Positions 7,579 through 16,196 are shown, counted from the first letter of the stretch. The stretch: DNA of 24,404 nucleotides from DASYRM01 sp036004405 (GCA_036004405.1 DASYRM010000106.1:1-24404); one strand, 5' to 3'. Made by a program: numbers and translations. Notes: generated from the letters alone by a model not told the origin.

Positions 7579-8333
7579 ACGAATCGCCGGTGCTGGGGCA
7601 GCTGGCCGTGCTGCTGGTGCGGCCCGGCGTGGTGGTGGCGCTGGCCCCGACGTTCGGCGGCCTCTATACGACCAGCCGCACCAAGATCGGGCTCACGGTG
7701 CTGCTCGCCATCGGCCTGCTGCCGTCGGTGGCCGTCCCGCCGGCGATCAACGCCGCCGAGCTCACCGGCTTCATCGCCCGCGAGATGGCCATTGGCCTGG
7801 CGCTCGGTCTCACCGTGCGCGCGCTGGTCGGCGGCGTCGAGTTCGCCGGACACCTGAGCGGATTCCAGATGGGCCTGATGTATGCGGGCACCATCGACCC
7901 GTCGAGCGGGGCGAAGCACACCGTGGTGACGTCGATGTTCAACATGCTGGCGGTGCTGACGCTCTTCGCCATCGACGGCCACCACACGATCCTGCGCGCC
8001 CTGGCCAATTCGTATGCCGGCCTGCCGGTGGGCGACGGCGCGGTGAACGCCTCGCTGGTCACCAGCGTGCGCGACACCCTGGCGCTGGTGTTCGTCACCG
8101 CCGTCCGGCTGGCGGCGCCGATGATCATCGTGCTGCTCATCGTCGAGATCGTGATCGGCTTCATCTCGCGGATCACGCCGGCGTTGAGCTTCATGGTGAT
8201 CGGCTACCCGATCCGCATGCTCGTCGGCCTGTTCGTCCTCGGCATCGTCGTCACCACTTTGCCAGGCGTCGTGCACAGCCTCAGCGATCGGACCATCCGA
8301 CTCGCGCTCGAAACCGCGGCCGCCTTCCGGTAA
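7575..8333 (+). CDS. fliR: FliR, export-gate protein
   Basis: 252 aa, typical for FliR. It has about six hydrophobic segments and the family motifs RPGVVVALAPTFGG (near residue 15), the IAREMAIGLALGLTVRALVGGVEFAGHLSGFQMGL block, and QXG-like PALSFMVIGYPIRMLVGLFVLG near the C-terminus. FliR closes the helical FliP/FliQ channel. The ATG at 7575 overlaps the fliQ stop; an in-frame ATG at 7509 lies inside fliQ and is rejected. flhB follows after 4 nt. Confidence 0.95.
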   Translation: MNESPVLGQLAVLLVRPGVVVALAPTFGGLYTTSRTKIGLTVLLAIGLLPSVAVPPAINAAELTGFIAREMAIGLALGLTVRALVGGVEFAGHLSGFQMGLMYAGTIDPSSGAKHTVVTSMFNMLAVLTLFAIDGHHTILRALANSYAGLPVGDGAVNASLVTSVRDTLALVFVTAVRLAAPMIIVLLIVEIVIGFISRITPALSFMVIGYPIRMLVGLFVLGIVVTTLPGVVHSLSDRTIRLALETAAAFR

Positions 8334-8337
8334 GCAC

Positions 8338-9405
8338 ATGGCTGCCGGCGAAAAGACAGAAAAACCAACATCCAAGCGTCTGAAGGACGCGCGCAAGAAG
8401 GGGCAGATCCCCCGCAGTAAGGATCTGGCCATGGCCGCGGCGACGGTGGCCGCCACCTTCGCGCTCGCGCGCATGGGCGGCCGGGTCGTGACCGCGCTCA
8501 CCGAGCGGGTGTCGGGCGACCTGTCTCACTTCGGCGACCATCCGCTCCGCGACATCACCGGTCCCCAGATGGCGGCGATGGCCGTCGGGGGCGCGCAGCT
8601 CATCGCGATGGTCGTCGGCCCGATCGCGCTCGTGACGATGACGGCCGCCGTCGGGATGCACGGGTTCCAGGGCGGCTGGAACTTTGCGCCCGAGTCGCTG
8701 CAGTTCAACTGGTCCCGCCTCAACCCCGGGCAGGGGCTGAAGCGCTTCAAAGTGACGCAGACCGGCCCGGACATGCTCAAGAACCTGGTGAGCGTGGCCG
8801 TCGTCGGCTATCTCGGATACGGCGTGGCCAGCGCGGTCATCAGCGAGACGCAGCGCTTTCCCTGGCTGTCGCCCGGCGGCTCGGCGTCCGTCGCGTGGGC
8901 TCATACCGAGAAGCTGCTGTGGCAGATCGGCTTCGCGCTCGCGTTCCTCGCGATCTTCGACTACGGGCTGCAGCGCTACCGGATGATGAAGCAGCTCAAG
9001 ATGACGAAGCAGGAGCTGAAGAGCGAAGCGAAGGAGAGCGAAGGCAACGCCGAGGTCAAGGGGCGCATCCGCCGCATCCAGCGCGACATGGCGCGGAAGC
9101 GGATGATCGCCGACGTCAAGAAGGCGACGGTGGTCATCACCAACCCGACGCACTTCGCCGTCGCGCTCCAGTACAACCGCGAGTCCATGCTGGCGCCGAA
9201 GGTGCTCGCCAAGGGGCGCGACATCCTCGCCGCGCGCATCCGCGAGGAGGCGCGTAAGCACGAAATCCCGATCGTCGAGAACAAGCCGCTCGCCCAGGCC
9301 CTCTTCAAGACCGTTGAAATCGGCGAGACGATTCCGGCCCAGCTCTTCGCTGCGGTGGCCGAGGTGCTCGCGTACCTCGTGCGCATCAAGCAGCTGATGC
9401 TCTGA
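8338..9405 (+). CDS. flhB: FlhB, export switch protein with NPTH self-cleavage site
   Basis: 355 aa. It begins with the family signature AAGEKTEKPTSKRLKDARKKGQIPRSKDL, has four membrane segments over about residues 25-215, then a cytoplasmic domain (MTKQELKSEAKESEGNAEVKGRIRR...). The autocleavage motif N-P-T-H is at residues 269-272 (bases 9142-9153), within VVITNPTHFAVAL. After cleavage, FlhB with FliK changes export from rod/hook to filament substrates. Full-length with all hallmark residues. ATG at 8338 is 4 nt after fliR; flhA begins 1 nt after the stop. Confidence 0.97.
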   Translation: MAAGEKTEKPTSKRLKDARKKGQIPRSKDLAMAAATVAATFALARMGGRVVTALTERVSGDLSHFGDHPLRDITGPQMAAMAVGGAQLIAMVVGPIALVTMTAAVGMHGFQGGWNFAPESLQFNWSRLNPGQGLKRFKVTQTGPDMLKNLVSVAVVGYLGYGVASAVISETQRFPWLSPGGSASVAWAHTEKLLWQIGFALAFLAIFDYGLQRYRMMKQLKMTKQELKSEAKESEGNAEVKGRIRRIQRDMARKRMIADVKKATVVITNPTHFAVALQYNRESMLAPKVLAKGRDILAARIREEARKHEIPIVENKPLAQALFKTVEIGETIPAQLFAAVAEVLAYLVRIKQLML

Positions 9406-9406
9406 T

Positions 9407-11437
9407 ATGGCACAGAAAACCAACCCCAGTCACCTGCTCGTGCCGATCGCCCTCCTGGCGGTCGTGCTGCTGATGATCGTGCCGCTGCCGCCGCTGCTGC
9501 TCGATCTGCTGCTGTCGGTGGACATCGGCCTGGCGGTGGTGCTGCTGCTGACGTCGATCTACGTCAAGTCGCCGGTGGAGTTCTCGGTCTTCCCGTCCCT
9601 CCTCCTGCTGCTGACGATGATTCGGCTCTCGCTGAACATCGCCTCCACGCGCCTGGTGCTGCTCCACGGCGGTGAGGGCACCGAGGCGGCCGGCGGCGTG
9701 ATCCAGGCGTTCGGTCAGTTCGTCGTCGGTGGCAACTTCGTCGTCGGCGTGGTCATCTTCCTGGTCCTGATCGCGATTCAGTACATCGTCATCAACCACG
9801 GCGCCGTCCGCATCTCGGAAGTGACCGCGCGTTTCACCTTGGACGCCCTGCCGGGGCGGCAGATGGCGATCGACGCCGACCTCAATGCCGGCGTCATCGA
9901 CGAGAAGGAGGCGCGCGACCGGCGCAACCGCATCCGCCGCGAGGCCGACTTCTACGGCGCCATGGACGGCGCCATCCGCTTCACGCAGCGCGACGCCATG
10001 GCCGCCGTGCTGATCACGTTCGTCAACATCGTCGCCGGTCTCATCATCGGCGTGATGCAGCAGGGGCTCGACCTGAGCACCGCGGCTCAGACCTACACCA
10101 TCCTCACCGTCGGCGAAGGGCTGGTCACGGCGATTCCGGCGCTGCTGGTGTCGATGGCGGGCGGCTTGATCACCACCCGTGCCGCCGCCGAGTCGAATCT
10201 CGGCGAGGAAGTGGCCACGCAGCTCTTCGCGCGCGCCAAGCCGCTGCTGGTGGCGGCGGGACTGCTGCTGGTCCTGGCCGCCATTCCCGGCCTGCCGAAG
10301 CTGTCGTTCCTCATCGTGGCCGGGATGCTGGCGCTGGCGGCCTACGCGGTGCGGGATCAGGCGATTCCGGTGGCCGAGCCCGTCGATGCTCCCGCGCCCG
10401 GCTCGGCCGAGGCCGGCGAGGCGCCGACCGTGGGCGTCGAGCCGCTCAGCGTCGAAGTCGGCTACGCGCTCGTGGGCCTGGTGGACGAGAAGCAGGGCGG
10501 GACGCTGCTGTCGCGCGTGCGCGCCATCCGCCGCCAGATTGCCACCGAGACCGGCGTCATCGTGCCGCCGGTGCGCATTGCCGACAACCTGCAGCTCGGG
10601 CCGCGCGGCTACACGATTCTCGTCAAGGGCGTGGAGGTGGCGCGCGGCGAGCTCTACGCCGATCGCCTCCTGGCCATCAACCCCGGGACCGCGTCGCGCA
10701 CCCTCGAAGGCGTGCAGACGCGCGAGCCCGCGTTCGGCCTGCCAGCGTTGTGGGTGGCCACCGAGCAGCGCGACGCCGCGACCGGCGCCGGCTACACGGT
10801 CGTCGACGCCACCACGGCGCTCTCGACGCACCTGTCCGAGACGATCCGCACGTTCCTGCCCGATCTCCTGAGCCGGCAGCAGACCAAGGAGATGCTCGAT
10901 CAGCTCGCGCACTCGTCGCCGAAGCTGGTCGAGGACCTGGTGCCGAAGATCGTGGCCATCGGCGAGGTGCAGCGCGTGCTGCGCCAGCTCCTGCGCGAGC
11001 GGGTGCCGGTGCGCGATCTGGCCACGATCCTCGAGTCGCTGGCCGACGCCGTCGGCGCCACCAAGGACCCCGATTCGGTCGTCGAGACCGTCCGCGCCTC
11101 GATCGGGCGGGCCATCTGCCGGCCGTACCAGAACGACAAGGGCGAGCTGCCGGTCATCGGCGTGCTGCCCATCCTGGAGGAGAAGCTCCTCGCCTCGATC
11201 GTCAGGACGGAACAGGGCGCCGTCCTGGCCCTCGACCCGCAGCAGGCCCAGAGCATGGCCTCGAAGATTGCCCGGGCCATCGAGCAGGCCATGGCACAGC
11301 CTGTGCTCCTTTGCTCACCGGCACTTCGGCCGCACCTGTGGAGGCTCTTCGCACGGGTGCTCCCGCACCTCGGCGTGCTGTCGCACAACGAGGTGCCGCC
11401 TCACGTGCCAATCGTGCCGCTGGCAACGTTGGACTGA
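9407..11437 (+). CDS. flhA: FlhA, export-gate protein (FHIPEP family)
   Basis: 676 aa, within the normal range. The N-terminal half has about eight membrane helices, with the conserved RLSLNIASTRLVLLHG and the FHIPEP loop VSEVTARFTLDALPGRQMAIDADLNAG, here 'ISEVTARF', followed by KEARDRRNRIRREADFYGAMDGA. The C-terminal half (from about residue 345) is the cytoplasmic docking domain, ending in LPVIGVLPILEEKL and SNEVPPHVPIVPLATL-like residues. It docks chaperone-substrate complexes and uses the proton motive force. ATG 9407 is 1 nt after the flhB stop. flhF starts 1 nt after its own stop. Confidence 0.97.
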   Translation: MAQKTNPSHLLVPIALLAVVLLMIVPLPPLLLDLLLSVDIGLAVVLLLTSIYVKSPVEFSVFPSLLLLLTMIRLSLNIASTRLVLLHGGEGTEAAGGVIQAFGQFVVGGNFVVGVVIFLVLIAIQYIVINHGAVRISEVTARFTLDALPGRQMAIDADLNAGVIDEKEARDRRNRIRREADFYGAMDGAIRFTQRDAMAAVLITFVNIVAGLIIGVMQQGLDLSTAAQTYTILTVGEGLVTAIPALLVSMAGGLITTRAAAESNLGEEVATQLFARAKPLLVAAGLLLVLAAIPGLPKLSFLIVAGMLALAAYAVRDQAIPVAEPVDAPAPGSAEAGEAPTVGVEPLSVEVGYALVGLVDEKQGGTLLSRVRAIRRQIATETGVIVPPVRIADNLQLGPRGYTILVKGVEVARGELYADRLLAINPGTASRTLEGVQTREPAFGLPALWVATEQRDAATGAGYTVVDATTALSTHLSETIRTFLPDLLSRQQTKEMLDQLAHSSPKLVEDLVPKIVAIGEVQRVLRQLLRERVPVRDLATILESLADAVGATKDPDSVVETVRASIGRAICRPYQNDKGELPVIGVLPILEEKLLASIVRTEQGAVLALDPQQAQSMASKIARAIEQAMAQPVLLCSPALRPHLWRLFARVLPHLGVLSHNEVPPHVPIVPLATLD

Positions 11438-11438
11438 C

Positions 11439-12431
11439 ATGCATCTGAAGAGATATCGCGGGAAAACGCTGAAGGACGCACTGAGGGCCGTGCGCCAGGA
11501 CCTCGGTCCGGACGCGCTCGTCCTGTCCACGCAGGTCGTTCAGGACCGTGGACCCAGGGGATGGATAGGTGGCACGGTGGTGGAGGTCGCAGCGGCGATC
11601 GAGCGCCCGGGCCTGCCGGAAGTGTCGGCGCTCCGTCATACCGTCAACGAACCGATTGACCGCCACATCGAGGCGCTGGCCGCGCGGCTCGGCGCCAGCG
11701 GTCTCGAGCCAGGGATTGCCCGGGCCGTCGCCGAGTCGCACCCGATCGAGCAGCGGCGCACGGCGAGCGCGGCGAACCTTCACACCACGCTCGCCGGCCA
11801 GCTGCACGCGCTCGCCGCGCCGGAGGAAGACTTCGCGCCGGTCGAAGTGTTCGTCGGCCCGCCCGGCGCCGGCAAGACCACCACCATCGCCAAGATTGCC
11901 GCGCAGCAGCGCAGCCGGCAGGGCCGCCGGCTCGGTCTCGTGGCCGCCGACGGCTACCGCGTCGGCGCCGTCGAACAGCTGCGGCTCTACGCCGAGGTGA
12001 TCGGCGCGCCGCTCACCGTCGCGCGCTCGGCGGACGAGCTCGATCACGCGCTCGTCAACGCGCGCCGTCCGATCCTGATCGACACGCCCGGCCGCTCGCC
12101 GGGTGACGACGTCTCGCGCGAGATGTTCCGCGTGGTCGGCCGCCAGCCCGGTGTCCGCACGCATCTCGTGCTGCCCGCGAGCCTGCCGCCCGCACACCTG
12201 CGCCGCACGCTCGACCGCTTCCACGAAGCGCGTCCGTCGCGCGTCGTGATCACCAAGCTCGACGAAGCCGATTCGCTCGCCCCCCTCGTGGGCGTCCTCC
12301 GGGAGGCCGGGCTGCCCATTTCGTTCGTGGGCACGGGCCAGCGCGTGCCGGAAGACCTGCACCGCGCCACGCCTCCCGCGATTGCCGCCTGGGTGCTCGG
12401 CGAACACCACCTCGAAGGAGCCATCGCATGA
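11439..12431 (+). CDS. flhF: FlhF, SRP-like GTPase for flagellar placement
   Basis: 330 aa. Starts MHLKRYRGKTLKDALRAVRQDLGPDALVLST, the FlhF N-terminal pattern. After a linker region, the SRP-type GTPase domain has G1 GPPGAGKTTT at residues 140-149, ADGYRVGAVEQLRLYAEVIG, the G3-like DTPG at 215-218, and TKLDEA at 272-277. FlhF recruits early flagellar components and sets the assembly site, acting with FlhG. The ATG at 11439 is 1 nt after flhA; an in-frame ATG at 11268 lies within flhA and is rejected. The stop overlaps flhG (ATGA). The basic N-terminal B region is shorter than in many Proteobacteria. Confidence 0.94.
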   Translation: MHLKRYRGKTLKDALRAVRQDLGPDALVLSTQVVQDRGPRGWIGGTVVEVAAAIERPGLPEVSALRHTVNEPIDRHIEALAARLGASGLEPGIARAVAESHPIEQRRTASAANLHTTLAGQLHALAAPEEDFAPVEVFVGPPGAGKTTTIAKIAAQQRSRQGRRLGLVAADGYRVGAVEQLRLYAEVIGAPLTVARSADELDHALVNARRPILIDTPGRSPGDDVSREMFRVVGRQPGVRTHLVLPASLPPAHLRRTLDRFHEARPSRVVITKLDEADSLAPLVGVLREAGLPISFVGTGQRVPEDLHRATPPAIAAWVLGEHHLEGAIA

Positions 12432-13264
12432 GGCCGCGACAGGCCGCCACCGCCCGGGCCACCGTGCTCGCAATCACGAGCGGCAAGGGCGGTGTGGGCA
12501 AGACCAACGTCACCATCAACGTCGCCATCGCCATGGCGCGCCTGGGCCTGCGCGTGGGCGTGCTCGACGCCGACTTCGGCCTCGGCAACGTGGACGTGCT
12601 GCTCGGCATCGCGCCGGTGGCCCACGTCGGCCACGTGGTGGCGGGCGAGAAGCAGCTGCGCGACGTCGTCGTGCGCGGGCCGCACGGGATCACCATCATT
12701 CCGGCCAGCTCGGGGCTGCAGTCGCTGACGTCGCTCACCGGCGTGCAGCGTGACCGGCTGCTGGCCGCACTCGACCTTGCCTGCCGCGAGCTCGACTTCC
12801 TGCTGATCGACACCGCGGCCGGCATCTCCGACAACGTGATGGACATGCTGAAGCTGGCCGAGCGCATCGTGCTCGTGACCTCGCTCGAGCCGTCGGCCAT
12901 CGTCGATGCCTACGCGCTCACCAAGGTGCTGACCGCCGCCGATGCGACGAAGGACATCGGCGTGGTCGTGAACGGCGCGCGCACCGCCGAAGAGGCCGGC
13001 CTGGCGTACCGCCAGATCGAGACCGCCACGCGGCGGTTCCTCAAGCGCTCGGTGGCGTATTACGGACACATTGCCGACGACCCGGCGGTGCGCGAGTCGG
13101 TGCTCGTGCAGCGCGCCATCGTCGATCTCCTGCCGCAGTCGCCGGCGAGCCGCTGCTACCGCATCGTGGCGTCGCGGCTGGCCGGGCTCGGACCGGCGCA
13201 GGGCGGCCTTCGCCTCGCGCCACGTGCCGCGGCGGCTGCCGAGGGGGTTCCCCAATGCGCATGA
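12428..13264 (+). CDS. flhG: FlhG/FleN/YlxH, MinD-like ATPase for flagellar number
   Basis: 278 aa ParA/MinD-family ATPase. The deviant Walker A motif GKGGVGKT is at residues 19-26, the switch region LDADFGLGNVDVLLG at about 46-60, and Walker B LLIDTAAGISDNV with the D at 128. FlhG restrains flagellar number, stimulates FlhF GTPase and in some species contacts FliM/FliY or a master regulator. The N-terminus before the P-loop (MRPRQAATARATVLAI) is short, and the usual DQAxxLR activator motif is not clearly present; RQAATAR may be a degenerate version. ATG 12428 overlaps the flhF stop. The last ~12 residues overlap the fliA start. Confidence 0.93.
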   Translation: MRPRQAATARATVLAITSGKGGVGKTNVTINVAIAMARLGLRVGVLDADFGLGNVDVLLGIAPVAHVGHVVAGEKQLRDVVVRGPHGITIIPASSGLQSLTSLTGVQRDRLLAALDLACRELDFLLIDTAAGISDNVMDMLKLAERIVLVTSLEPSAIVDAYALTKVLTAADATKDIGVVVNGARTAEEAGLAYRQIETATRRFLKRSVAYYGHIADDPAVRESVLVQRAIVDLLPQSPASRCYRIVASRLAGLGPAQGGLRLAPRAAAAAEGVPQCA

Positions 13265-14001
13265 GCGCCCACGCCAGCCGCCTCGAGACGCGCGACGAGC
13301 TGGTGATGCAGAACGTCGCGCTGGTGAAGAGCCTGGCGCAGCGCCTGGCCCAGCGCCTGCCGTCGCAGGTCCAGGTGGAAGATCTCGTCAGCGCCGGCGT
13401 GCTCGGCCTGATCGAAGCGGCCGGTCGCTACAAGTCCAGTCTGGGCGTGCCGTTCCAGGCGTTTGCCCGCCGCCGCATCCACGGCGCGATGCTCGACGCC
13501 CTGCGCGATCTCGACTGGGCCCCGCGCTCGCTGCGCCGCCTGCGCCGCGACGTGGACAGCGCCATGGCGTCCGAGCGCGCGCGCCTGGGCCGCGAGCCCG
13601 AAGAGCGGGAGATTGCGTCGGCGCTGGGCATGACCGTGGCGCAGTACGAGCGGGCGCTCGAGCAGCTCCGCACGCTGGAGCTGGCCGCGGCGCGTGAGCT
13701 CGACGCCCCCACGGCCGACGGCACGCCCCTGCTCGAGTTCTGCGTCGATCCCGGCGAATCGGCGGTGCAGACGATCGAGCGGCAGGAGCTGCGTGCGCAC
13801 CTGGCGAAGGCGATCGGCGCGCTGCCGGAACGCGAACGCCAGATCCTGGCCCTCTATTACGAAGAAGAGCTGACGCTGGCCGAAATCGGCGAGGTGATCG
13901 GCGTGTGCGAGTCGCGCGTGTGTCAGCTGCGGGGGCTGGCCGTCACGCGGCTGCGGACGTTGCTGCGTGAGTCGCTCGGCCTGCCGGAGCGCCGGTCGTG
14001 A
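13255..14001 (+). CDS. fliA: FliA, RNA polymerase sigma-28 for late flagellar genes
   Basis: 248 aa, standard for FliA/SigD. Region 2 is seen as NVALVKSLAQRLAQRLPSQVQVEDLVSAGVLGLIEAAGRYKSS..VPFQAFARRRIHGAMLDALRDLDWAPRSLRR (described in pieces), region 3 as REPEEREIASALGMTVAQY, and region 4 as LPERERQILALYYEEELTLAEIGEVIGVCESRVCQL. ATG 13255 has GAGGGGG at 13241-13247, 7 nt away; ATG 13261, which makes an ATGA overlap with the flhG stop, is the alternative and is only two residues shorter. A sigma-28-like promoter occurs in this window ahead of flgM, whose product would inhibit this protein. Confidence 0.95.
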   Translation: MRMSAHASRLETRDELVMQNVALVKSLAQRLAQRLPSQVQVEDLVSAGVLGLIEAAGRYKSSLGVPFQAFARRRIHGAMLDALRDLDWAPRSLRRLRRDVDSAMASERARLGREPEEREIASALGMTVAQYERALEQLRTLELAAARELDAPTADGTPLLEFCVDPGESAVQTIERQELRAHLAKAIGALPERERQILALYYEEELTLAEIGEVIGVCESRVCQLRGLAVTRLRTLLRESLGLPERRS

Positions 14002-14981
14002 GCAAGATTCTTTCGCAGGACGAGATCGATGCGCTGCTCGAGTCGTCGAGCACCGTCGCGCCCGTGCAGGGTGGTGCCGCCACGCGCGGCCCGAACGGGC
14101 AGATGGTGGCGGCCTACAACTTCCGCCGCCCCGACCGCATCTCGAAGGAGCAGCTGCGCTCGCTTCACTTCCTGCACGACCGCTTCGCGCACAACGTGTC
14201 CACGTCGCTCTCCGCGTTCCTGCGGTCGGTGACGGAAGTGACCATCGTGTCGGTGGAGCAGTTCGCCTATTCCGAGTTCCTGATGTCGCTGCCCGAGCAG
14301 ACGGCGTTCTACGCGGTCAGCCTCGACCCGCTCGAGGGGCTGGCCGCGGTGGAGCTCAACCCGGCGGTGGCCTTCACGCTGGTGGATCGGCTGCTCGGCG
14401 GCACCGGCGAAAACACCGGCCTGTCGCGCCCGCTCACCGAGATCGAGCAGAACGTCATCGACTCGGTGATGAAGCTGCTGCTCGACGCGCTCTCCGACGT
14501 GTGGCGCGTGGTCACCGAGGTGAACTTCCGCATCCACGGGCGTGAAACGCGTCCGCAGATGCTGCAGGTGATGGGGCCCAACGAAATCGTCGTGCTGCTC
14601 GGCTTCGACATCAAGGTGGCCGAATCGCGCGGCATGCTCAACCTCTGTATTCCGGCCACGGCCATCGAGGCGACGGGCGAGAAGTTCGTGCAGGGCTCGC
14701 AGCGCACGCGCCGCCAGCCCACGAAGGACGAGGAAGCCTGGCTCGGCGCCAACCTCGGACGCGTGACGGTGCCGGTCACGGCGATGCTCGAGACGACGCT
14801 CGCCGCCGAGGAGCTGCTGAAGCTGCGGCCGGGCGACGTGGTGGCGCTGGGCCACTCGATCACCCAGCCGATCGACGTGCTGGTCGGCAAGATCAACCGG
14901 TTTGCCGGACGGCTCGCGCAGAACGGCCAGAGCATGGCCGTCCGCGTCGAATCGCGGTCCGGGAAGGGAGCGGCGGCATGA
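13998..14981 (+). CDS. fliM: FliM, flagellar motor switch protein
   Basis: 327 aa. N-terminus MSKILSQDEIDALLESSS carries the EIDALL CheY-P-binding motif (residues 9-14). The middle is a CheC-like domain (NVSTSLSAFLRSVTEVTIVSVEQFAYSEFLMSLPEQT...; NPAVAFTLVDRLLGGTGE), and the C-terminus is a SpoA domain (AEELLKLRPGDVVALGHSITQPIDVLVGKINRFAGRL). FliM sits in the C-ring between FliG and FliN and reverses rotation on CheY-P binding, so a chemotaxis system should exist elsewhere in the genome. GTG 13998 overlaps the fliA stop (GTGA). It is separated from the fliL-fliN-fliO group where fliM usually resides. Confidence 0.96.
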   Translation: MSKILSQDEIDALLESSSTVAPVQGGAATRGPNGQMVAAYNFRRPDRISKEQLRSLHFLHDRFAHNVSTSLSAFLRSVTEVTIVSVEQFAYSEFLMSLPEQTAFYAVSLDPLEGLAAVELNPAVAFTLVDRLLGGTGENTGLSRPLTEIEQNVIDSVMKLLLDALSDVWRVVTEVNFRIHGRETRPQMLQVMGPNEIVVLLGFDIKVAESRGMLNLCIPATAIEATGEKFVQGSQRTRRQPTKDEEAWLGANLGRVTVPVTAMLETTLAAEELLKLRPGDVVALGHSITQPIDVLVGKINRFAGRLAQNGQSMAVRVESRSGKGAAA

Positions 14982-15760
14982 CCTCTGAGCTCTCGGCAGC
15001 CCTTGCCAGCGAGCTGGCCGGCGTCTTTGGCGCGCTGATCGACACGGCGGTCGTCACGACGCCGACCGACGTGCGGCCGAGTGGCCGCCACTGGGTGGCC
15101 ATCGTCAAGTCGGACAACCCGGCGCACGGCACCGGCGAGCTGTGCTTCGACGAAGTGGGCGCCAACGCGGTGACGGCCCTCATCATGGGCCTCAACGAGT
15201 CGCCGCCCGAGGCGTCGATTCTCGACACGCTGCGCGAGGTGCTGACGCAGGCGCTCTCGTCCACCTCGTTCAAGGAAGTGACGCACGGCGTGCTGCTGCG
15301 GGTGGCGCAGCTGGACGTCAGCGAGAAGTCGGCCGGCCCGGCCGTGGCCAGCTGCCTGTTCGAGGCGGCGGGGATGGCGGCGCCGCTGCTGATGTCGTTC
15401 GGCGGCAACCTGGATCTGGCGATGGCGGAAGCCGACACCGCGGCGGACGCGGCGGCGGCACACGGGATTCTCGAGCCCGCGGCCGATGACTCGCCGGCGA
15501 ATCGCATCGACGTGATCCTCGACATCGATCTGCCCCTCATCGTCAGGTTCGGCAGGACGGAGCTGCCCTTGAGGACGCTGGCGCGGATGGGCCCGGGATC
15601 GCTCATCGACCTCGGACGGTCGGCGGACGACCCGGTGGACGTGCTGGTCAGCAACCGCGTGGTGGCGCGGGGCGAAGTGGTGATTGTCGGCGGCAACTAC
15701 GGGGTGCGGATCCTCGACGTAGTGAGCCCGAAAGAACGAATCCGCTCGATGGAGGCGTGA
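14978..15760 (+). CDS. fliN: Long FliN/FliY-type C-ring protein with CheC-like N-terminal domain
   Basis: 260 aa. The last ~90 residues (about 172-258) are a SpoA domain: RIDVILDIDLPLIVRFGRTELPLRTLARMGPGSLIDLGRS, then DPVDVLVSNRVVARGEVVIVGGNYGVRILDV. The first ~150 residues look like a CheC/CheX/FliY fold, with a TLREVL helix; the phosphatase signature [DS]xxxExxN reads D83-TLR-E87-VL-T90, so the Asn needed for CheY-P hydrolysis is replaced by Thr and activity is doubtful. A linker at about 150-170 is Ala/Asp-rich. The ATG overlaps the fliM stop (ATGA), so it is co-translated with fliM. It is the second FliN-type gene in the window; FliY is the alternative name. Confidence 0.88.
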   Translation: MTSELSAALASELAGVFGALIDTAVVTTPTDVRPSGRHWVAIVKSDNPAHGTGELCFDEVGANAVTALIMGLNESPPEASILDTLREVLTQALSSTSFKEVTHGVLLRVAQLDVSEKSAGPAVASCLFEAAGMAAPLLMSFGGNLDLAMAEADTAADAAAAHGILEPAADDSPANRIDVILDIDLPLIVRFGRTELPLRTLARMGPGSLIDLGRSADDPVDVLVSNRVVARGEVVIVGGNYGVRILDVVSPKERIRSMEA

Positions 15761-15761
15761 C

Positions 15762-16196
15762 GTGGAACAGTTCGGGATGCTCAATCCTCAGATGCAGCAG
15801 CTGGTCGTCGGCGTGGGCGGGGGCGTGATGCTCCTGCTGCAGGCGACGGCGCTCGTGGTGATGTGGCTGCAGCGGCGGAAGGTGCGCAGCCTCGACGGAC
15901 GTGTCGCCCACCTGTCCGCAGCGATGGCGCTGCTCACCGACACGCTCGAAGGCGGCCTGCACGACGTGGCGCGCGAGGTGTCGCGCCTGGCGACGCAGCC
16001 GGCTCCGGCCGTGGCCGCGGGGGCGCCGCGCCACCGCACCACGACCCAGCGCCGCGTGCGTGGCGCCGCCAGGCGCGGTCAGAGCGTGCGCGACATTGCC
16101 GCCGCCGAGCAGATGTCGGAAGGCGAGGTGCGGCTGATGCTCCAGAACGCCTCGCGCGAGGCGAAGGAGCCGGTGGTTCATGCCTCGTTGCGCTGA
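15762..16196 (+). CDS. Small membrane-anchored coiled-coil protein with C-terminal HTH-like segment
   Basis: 144 aa, no confident name. One membrane helix spans about residues 12-36 (LVVGVGGGVMLLLQATALVVMW after QMQQ), followed by RRK and a heptad-like stretch at about 40-78 (LDGRVAHLSAAMALLTDTLEGGLHDVAREVSRL), a Pro/Ala linker, and a helix-turn-helix-like end at about 97-128 (RGAARRGQSVRDIAAAEQMSEGEVRLMLQ). The layout resembles the DUF2802/DUF6115 type proteins found in flagellar and chemotaxis operons, whose function is not established. GTG 15762 has GGAGG at 15751-15755, 6 nt away. It is 1 nt after the long fliN and overlaps the next gene by 17 bp, so it is clearly part of the operon. Confidence 0.8.
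   Translation: MEQFGMLNPQMQQLVVGVGGGVMLLLQATALVVMWLQRRKVRSLDGRVAHLSAAMALLTDTLEGGLHDVAREVSRLATQPAPAVAAGAPRHRTTTQRRVRGAARRGQSVRDIAAAEQMSEGEVRLMLQNASREAKEPVVHASLR

Noticed and set aside
9386..10912. A 508-codon open frame on the - strand opposite flhA
   Set aside because: It is complementary to the conserved flhA, has a His/Arg/Asp/Gln-rich composition typical of GC shadow frames, and shows no domain or ribosome-binding site.
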